From assembly GCF_027409185.1 (NCBI RefSeq), contig NC_084474.1, positions 30,442,382 to 30,506,381 on the forward strand: a DNA stretch of 64,000 nt. The letters run 5' to 3'. Below are positions 15,301 to 24,300 of this stretch, piece after piece. The translations under genes and the position numbers were made by a program. The DNA comes from Cynocephalus volans (lineage: Eukaryota > Chordata > Mammalia > Dermoptera > Cynocephalidae). The stretch's first letter is position 1; the number at the start of each line of letters is the position of its first letter. The notes beneath the pieces were generated by a model that saw only the letters and a program-made list of their open reading frames with translations, ran no database searches and was not told where the DNA came from.

Positions 15301-18300
15301 CGCTGTTTGAAACAGATCCTGTGATGTTTTTCTTTGCACCCCACCCTGAAAGTAGAGAAGTGGAGACAAATTAGGAAGTGTGGGGTACTTCAGGCTCAGA
15401 GTATAAGAGTCTGCATTAAGGCAGTGGTAATGGGGATGAAAGGAAGGCTAGTGAGATTTACTTGGGCTGGGAATCCCAGTGCCAATTTGGTGATGAAAAA
15501 GAGGAAATCACTTTTGGGTCTTTTTGGTCAGGTAACAGGGATATATGGGATAAGCGCTCAGGAGAAAGGTCAAGACTAAAGATGATTTGCGAATTATTAC
15601 CTTATATGGTACTTAAAGCCAGGAAGAGTGCATGGAATAAAAATTGAGAACTGAGGATGGGACCCTAAGAAAGAGAAGACGATTAAACAGACTGAGGAGA
15701 AGGAGTCAGAGAGGTTGGAGGGCAACCAGAAGAGAGTGAGAGGGTTTAGAGGAAGGGGTTCCTCTGTGCTGAAGTTCTATGACAAATAGCCAAGTTCAAG
15801 TTAAAGACAGAAAAATTATCTTTTGACCATGGCTGCAATGAGTCATGTGACCTTATTGGGAAAACATTTTCAATGAGATAGTGGTTACAAAATTGTTTTC
15901 ATTTTAAAAAAGATTGCACATCTTTAACATTTGGGCCAAGTGAATAACTTGGAAGAGTTGAACAAAATGTGATTCCTGGAATTTTCCATGTTTATTGGAA
16001 ATAGGGAGATCATAAGGAATTAAATAATAGCCAGACATTTAATTTCTAATCAAAAGATTCAATTTTATTCTCCAAGAAATCTTTTAACAAAAGTCCTAAG
16101 AAGCTGACTGTCCTCACTTCCTTTCCTTTCTTTTGAATTTTCTAGCAGAACTGTGACTAGAACTGGACATTTTATGTCTTCACTTAATAATTTTCTCAAT
16201 CAAGTTAGAAAGGTTCCTCTATTTTTAGGCATAACATACATAGTTCTTTCTGTGGAACATTTTATTTGATGTGATCTACTAGTTGCTCTCTCAGAAGTTC
16301 AGTTTCCTCACCTGCAGAATAAGTATAATAACATCCTCCTTGTAAATAGTTGTGATGATGAAATAAAATAGTATAGAAAAAGCACAGGGAACATTTTAAG
16401 TGTACAATAAATATTAATTATTATGTATGGAAGAATCTCTTATTTGAGGGGCTAATGGGATTTTTGTTTTTTAAGGAACAGACATAAAAAAATTATATTT
16501 TAATTTGTATATATCTGTCAACTCCGTGGATTTTCCAAAGCGCAAGGAAGTAATTTGCCGAGGATCTGATGATGTTTATTCTTTTTGCGGAAATCTGAAG
16601 GGAGGTAAGCATTCAGTTCATATTGCTTTTAGAATAGGAATTAATTCTTTATAAGAACATTATAAAAAGTAAATACATTGAATTGCTGCTATAGAACCCA
16701 TGTCAATTTTTTTTTTACAGATGCATTTTAATGTCTATATTTTCCTTTATTTTTATTTTTATTTTTTGGAAAAGATGACTGGTAAGGGGATCTTAACCCT
16801 TGATTTGGCGTGGTCAGTACCATGCTCTCCCAAGTGAGCTAACCGGCCATCCCTATATAGGGATCTGAACCTGCAGCCTTGGTGTTATCAGCACCACACT
16901 CTCCCAAGTGAGCCACGGGCCAGCCCTTATATTTCACTTTAAATGGTTTAACAAACTAGAAATTATTGCAGCAACTTTCTTCCAATCCGTTAAGATGTTT
17001 GTTATCCAGTAAACTAATTTTTGAGTCTTCAATCTATTTTAATATACAGTTGGAAAAATGCAGTTGTCTATATACCAAAATAAAATAGCAGGATAATAGA
17101 GTAGATGCACTCAAAAAAAATTAAATACATTGAAAATGTGAAGTTGCTTTTCTAATAATAATTCTTTATTTCCATCTAAAGTTTTTACTTTTAGCAGCTT
17201 AAACAACATTTTACAATTATGTTCCTAAATTGTTATTAAGATAATAAATATGAATGCATTTGAAGGAATATAAAAATTTTTACTTTGTTCAGATGAATAT
17301 TTTACATTTACCCTTGGTTATGGATCTCTTTTTCTAAACATTACATTTGTTGTTTTTCATAGCAACTCACTAGATTTTTGTATTAGCTACATTGTTATTT
17401 TAAATGTCTTTCCCTTTTTTGTTTTTCTAGAATTATTCACAGAATCATAAAATTCAGTTTAGAACCATAAAGTTCACTTAATACAAACTCACAAATTTTT
17501 CCTTAATAATTTTATTGTTTTTGCAGTTGGCTAGTATATTCTTACTAACTTTTAAACTAGTATTTTAAATAGTTTAAAAGGTTGTCAATATCATATTGTC
17601 ACGTTACTAAAAATTGGAAAATATAGACAATAAGAAGAAAGTCACAGAATCATATTTCTAAAAATATTTTGGAGCATTTCCTTCTTTTTTTTCTATGTAT
17701 GCATATTACTTATGTAGTTGTATGTATACTGTACTACAATTGTTTGGTTTTTTAAAAAAAATTAATTAACTTAGCTCATTGAATAGGTAATCTATGTGGT
17801 CCAAAAATCAGGGTATATACATTATACAGTGAAACATTTTCCTTAGTGGGCATGCCTGGTTTACTTAACAATTCTCCTATTGGACAATTAGTTTCCTTTT
17901 GATATTTCTACTATTATAAATAGTATTATAATAAATATATTTCCATATATTGATTTTCTTATATTTTAGATTTGAATATTCCCCTATTTGAAAGAACAAG
18001 TTACAGATAACTCCCAGGGAGATTTCTGGGGTTAAATGGTTTGAATATATTTGGTGGTTTTGTTTACATAAAGCCAAATTGCTTTGCTAAAGGATTGTAC
18101 CAATTTATACTTCGTACCAATTTATATAGCAATATATATGTATATGTATAATAGTTTAATCTCTCTCTTGTTAACATTGGGCATGATCATTTTTTTAAAC
18201 ATTTAAAAAACTTTATTAGGTAGATCCCCATACTGTCCAGCTACCAAAAAAACCCCCAAAACTTTATTAGGTAAAAAAGTTATACTTAATTGTTTCATTA

Positions 18301-21300
18301 AATTTTCATTGCAGTTGAATGTTTTCTCATATAATTATTTACCATTAATTTGTGCTCAGTCTTGTTTTAAAAAGGATTCCAGGTAGTTTACATGCATACA
18401 TTAAATTTAGTGACACACAGAAAAAAAATTTAGTGACAACATAAATTAGATATGCATGGTATAACAAATGGAAAAGGAGGGTAGAGAACTAATGAAATGA
18501 GAGTAATACAAAAATTCATAATAGAAAGGCCTATACTTTGCTCTGAGGGGGACATCAAATTGACTATATATTTTTTACCAGTAATTAAAAAAAATAGTTT
18601 CTAAGTAAATTAGTGTGCTTGTTATGCAAATGAAGCTTCAAGATGCCAAGATGACAGATGCCTGACTAACCCTCTCTCCATATTTCTAACTTGTCTGCCA
18701 CCACTAAGCCATATGCAAATTATGGAGCTGGCATTGTTTATAACTCTGGGCTTAGAGTCACAAAGACTGGAGTCTGTGTCCCAGCTTTTCCACCTACCAA
18801 CAATGTGATTTTGGGTGTGTTATTTAACCTCTCTCAGCCTCATTTTCCTTATTTGTAGAATGGGGACAGTGAAACCCATTTTATATGGTTTTAAAGATTA
18901 GAGAATGTGTGTAAAAAAGCTTAGTATAGTGCTCAGAGTAGGAATCTATCTGTGTTCCTGATTTTGTAGTCCTGTCATTTTTACAATTGAGGAAACCAGT
19001 GCCTGTAGTGGTTCAGTAATGTGTCCTTGGTCACTTGGAGAACTGGTAACAGAGCAGTTTGCTAATTCTTAAGGCACCACTCTTCCACTGGGCCATACTT
19101 TCCCTTTGAAAAAAATTCTCTTGGCATATTATTGTTTTTAAAAAAACAACTGTCCATGGTTAGAGCATACTGTTATAACACCAAGGTCAAGGGTTTAGAT
19201 CCCTGTACTGGCCAGCCTCAAAAAACCAAAATGAAACAAACAAACAAAAAGCTGTCCATTTCTCCTGCACAGCTGTTTTATAATTATTTCACATAATCTC
19301 TGTAGGATTATGTTGACATTTTATTTGAATTTTCAAAGTTTTGCTTTCTTGAGATCTAAGATATGTGTCAGACTCAACCCAGCCTGACTGCTTCTTCTCT
19401 CTCCTCATCCCCACTTCCTTCCACATCTGTTGAGCCTAATTTGAGCAGATCATGATTTAGGTTCTGGTGATCTGAACTTGAGTGGTAAGGTCTCCTTTGT
19501 TGGAAAGTCACTTTGTTCTGGGAAAGACTGTCATGGGAACAAAATTTACCATAGCATGTCATAAACGCTAATAGAATTAAATACTTTACTTTTAACTACT
19601 ATATGTAGTTATCAACTAACTGTGACAGGAAAACTCAGATAAGTCTTCATAACACATTTTATGAGAGTCTTACATCTGAGAACATCAGAGAGTGAGGGGA
19701 AGAACATTTCCTGTAGAAGAAACAGCATATGCAAACACATCTAGCCATAAAAGAGTATGGTTTATTTGAAGACTAGTTTTTTGGTAGCTAGAGCAGAATG
19801 TGCTTGTAGGGAACTGCTGGAGATCAGCCTAGAAAAGGGGACAAGGTGAGCATATAAGTCATGCACAAAATATTTGCCTGTATCTCATAGTCAGTGGGTA
19901 GGAAATGAACCACTGAGATTTCCATTTTTGCAGATAACTGATGTCCCTATGGAAGGAGGCCTGGGTTGGCTGAGGCAGGAACCTTGGGTGGAAGGAAGAG
20001 CAGCCAGGAGGCTGTGAGAGACCATGAGGGGTAAACCAAAATGGTGGCCAGGAGAATAAAAGGGAGGAGAGGAGAGAGAGCATATTGGGAGACAGAACTG
20101 GCAGGACATATTGACTGATTTGATGTGTGAGGCAAGGATTAGGTGAAATTAAGAACCCCTTAAGAGCCGGTGACTGGCTGTATGGAAGTGTCATTATCTG
20201 CTCCTACAAAAGAAGGGGAAAATTTTAAAAAGAAAGATAATGAGTTCCAGTTTGGGCATGTTGAGCTCAAGGTAATTTTGGAACATTCAAATAAACATGT
20301 CCATCTGGCAACTGAGTATGTGGGCTCAGAGCTTAGGACATTCTGACTTAAGAAGTGCTGGCGTATCAAGAGACCCTTGAAATTTGGGAGTCAAATTTGC
20401 AAGTACTATACATATCTATTTTTAAAATCACTTTTCTTTATGTTGTTGTTATAAAAGCCATACATATTTAGGATATGATATTTAGAAAATATGGACAAGC
20501 AAAAATAAAATAAAAATTACCCATAGTCTTAAAGCTTTTTATACAAACACACACACACACACATCCCTTTAGGTTTGTTTCTTTCAAAAACACATTTATG
20601 AATAAATAAATGGATTTTTTTTCTTTTAAATAGATGACTGGTAAGGAGATCTTAACCATTGACTTGGTGTTGTCAGCACCAAGCTCTCACAAGTAAGCCA
20701 CAGGCTGGCCCCTAAATAAATGGATATTTTAACGCATTTTAAACTTAATAAGTTGTTAGCCCTGTTACCAGGATCTTGCTAGGGCAGCTATATCAGTACT
20801 ACAGATCAGGTGGATTGGAACAACAGAAATTTATTGTCTAACAGTTCTGGAGGCCAGAAGTCTGAGATCAAGGTGTGGGCAGGGCCATGTCCCTCTGAGG
20901 GACTAGGGAAGGAAGTGTTCCAGGCTTCCCTCCTAGCTTCTGGTAGTTCCTTGTCTTATGGCAGCAGAACTCCAGTCTTCACGGGCATGGCATTCTCCTT
21001 GTGTTTGTCTGCCTCTGTGTCCAAATTTCCCCTTTTTATAAGGGCGCCATCATATTGCATTAGAGCCCACTCTAATGACCTCATCTTAACTTGATCATCT
21101 GCAAAGATCCTGTTTCTAAATAAGGCTACTTTCACAGGTACTGGGAGTTAGGACTTCAACATATCTTTTGGGGGGACACATTCAACCCATAACACCATCC
21201 GAGGCTTGGTCCCTGCATCCTGCAGAGTTGCCAGGAGAACTGAAATGGAACACAGATGAGCTGCGTGGATACCTTTTGGGAAGAGTGGAGAAGGGCCTAC

Positions 21301-24300
21301 GAAGGGGTTTGTCCTTCCTTTCCAGGACTCTGCCTTGTCTCCATCTTGGCTTCTTCAATGCAGGCAAAGCTTCAACTAACTTCCCGTAAGAATAGGACAG
21401 GATACTTGCATTGAAATATAGCTCAGTACCCCATAAATATATGTAGTCAATGTGTTTCAATAAAAAAACCCATAATAATAATAAAAAAGAATAGAATGGG
21501 AGATAGTTCCAAGATGGGAGCTTTCCAAGACAGAAAACAATTGAAAAGAGAGCTCCCCAAGAGAAGAGGTTAGAGCTCCATCTCCCCACCTGCCCTGCCA
21601 AGTGTTTGGGCTGTCTTCCTAAACAGAAACCTAGGAGTTACTCTTGATTTCTTTCTCAAATCCTCAAGTCTCTTTTTATCTCCCTTTCTTCCTCTCAGAG
21701 TTGGCAGGATTGGTTTCATGAGCAGGGCCCCGCACTCAGAAGGGCCCCATGCTGTGGGGGAGGGGGGGGTCGATGTTCTATGATCATAGTCTTGAAACTT
21801 TTTTTTTTTTTTTTTTTTGTGACTGGCTGGTGCAGGGATCTGAATGAAATTCTTAATTTTATCTCTGAGTGTGTGTTTTGTAAGTGAAGTCTGATGAGGC
21901 CATGGGGTATGTACCCATCTTTCCTGTACGGGTTCTTGGTTCCCTTCTGCCCACTCCCCTGCTGCCACCCTGGGCCCTGCCTGGCTTCTCCCTCTGCACT
22001 CATGTCCAGTGACACCTGCCATCCTCTGCTGCTGTTGGTAGCCTGGGTGCAGGGAGGGTCAGGATCAGGTGTGGGTTCCTTGCAGTGCTGCAGTGTCTGG
22101 AGTGGAGCCTGACAGTGGCTGCCCTACCTGGGCTGGCAACACCATGGCACTGTTCAGTAGGTGACTAGGTGGGTGAAAGACACCCCGCTCCAAACAGGTA
22201 GTGTGTGGAAATATTGCATGGAGGTTTTAGTACCTTGAGGGTCACTGTGGGACAGCAGGCTGTGGGAAGGAAAGACACCTGATTTGACATCCCGCCCTCC
22301 TCTGGGGCTTGGAGCATCTGGCAGCTTGTGGGGCGGGGGGGACCTTACAGGCCCAGTCTTGCACAGGTGCCCTGAGTCATGTAGCGGCCCCTGGGGGCCT
22401 GTGAACTTCTGCACTCACCTTGTGCTCTTTGCTGTGGGAGTGTTTCCTCAGGGTGTTCCAGGCCTGGGGCCCTTCTCTTCTTCCTCCTTCCAAACTTTCT
22501 GGGACTGGCTTGTGTTAATTTCCTCTGGTCAGTTTGAGGCACCCTTTGGGGATGATCAGTGAAATACAAATTGTGGATTCTGCCTTGGAGTTAAATGCTC
22601 TGATATTTGCGTTTAAAGCTGTCATTGTACAATGAAAGGATGAATGGTAAAATGTATACTAATGATTAAAAATTTTAGGTTTTTTAAACTTCAAATGATA
22701 TTAAATAGCAATAAAAAAACATGGCAAGTCTAGAGATAGACTGTGGAACAAAGAAAAAAACTTTATATGTTAGTAATTTTAACAAGTCTTTTCCTCTAAT
22801 TTTTGAATAAGGAGCCCCACATTTTCATTGTACTGGACCTTGCAAATTATGTACCTGGTCCTGAGGCTGGGTACTCAGGGACTAGATACTAGGAGCTGGA
22901 GATTCAAAAGTGACCAAAGCTTACTTAGCCCCTGATCTCATGGAGCTTATAGACTAGTAGGGAAAACACAATCTTAATGTAGTAATGAAATAAAGATAAA
23001 AAGAAAAATGAAATAAGATTTAATTTTTTAAATACTCTCTAGGAAACCAGAGATTAATGAGATAGACCTTATTATTATTATTATTATTATTATCATTGTC
23101 TTAATATTACACAACATAAAAATATATATCATTAATATTATATCAATGTATTGATATTAATATTAATATATTAACATATCAACATATCATTATTATCATT
23201 CACAAGATGCCATGAGAAGGGAGTATAGAAAGGAGAAGGAATAATATTAAATATTACCATAAATAGCATTTCATGTTAGTAATATTTAATGAGTGCAATG
23301 ATCCAGGCATTGTTCTGCACACGTAACATGTATTAGCTCATATAGCTCTCATAATAATCCTAGGAGGTAGGTGTTATTACCCATCATCATTTTACTGAGG
23401 CACAAAGAAATTAAGTGATTTGCCCAGGGTCACACATCGTGTAAATAGAGGAGCTGGGATTCAAACCTAAGCAGTTCTGGCCCCAAAGCCATCACTCTCC
23501 ACATGTCTATGTCCCTAATAGACTTTCATTCTTTGAGGGAAGGAACAGTGTTGTACCAACCGTTGTCTTCCCAATTCCTGATATGTGTAGGCTTTTAAGA
23601 AATATTTGTTGAATTGCTAAATTTTTGAATTGGATTGGTCTTAAATGAACGATCATGAGATTATGAAGACATGATCACTTTACTAAGATCAAGAAACATC
23701 TCAGTGTATTAAGACCCTTAATAAGGATACACCCAGAAGTAAATTTAAAAAATGCTTATTTTTGAAAATACAGTATACTGCAAACATAATCTATTCATTC
23801 GCTATTCAGAATTGTCTTTACTCAGTTCTGAGAACAATAACAGTTAAAGTTTTACATTTGGCTATTTATATTATTAAAAAAAGATTTTTGGTCACTCTTT
23901 CTTTTGTTTGAGATTCAAAACATTTCCATCTTTCTATCCTTACCCCCTAAGTTCACTACTTTGTTGTGTTTGACTAGAATAACAGTTGTGGTTTTTCTTG
24001 CATTTCTGACTCTGTGTTCCACAGCTTGTGCAGGGCCAGACCCATTACTATGCATTTAAACAGAGGCTAAATACTTTGTCATGCTTGTTCATGGGGTGAT
24101 TGGAAGGAGCTTCAGTATTCTGGCTACCTCCAAAATATCTCATCAGCCTTTAGGAAGATTCTTTTCTATTATACTCAGCTAAAGGTGCAGCAATATCTCT
24201 GAAAGCTACTGTTAAATATACATGTGTATAACTTGTGAGGAAGTGTATTAGCACTAAATGGTTCATCGTTCATTTGTTATTGAGACTAGTGGGACTTTAA

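Noticed and set aside
15000..15310. Possible retropseudogene or exon
   Set aside because: A short open frame exists but no homology, splice signals or poly(A) tail could be recognised.
21570..22022. Antisense frames with a lysine run
   Set aside because: The lysine run is the translated A tail of a truncated SINE.
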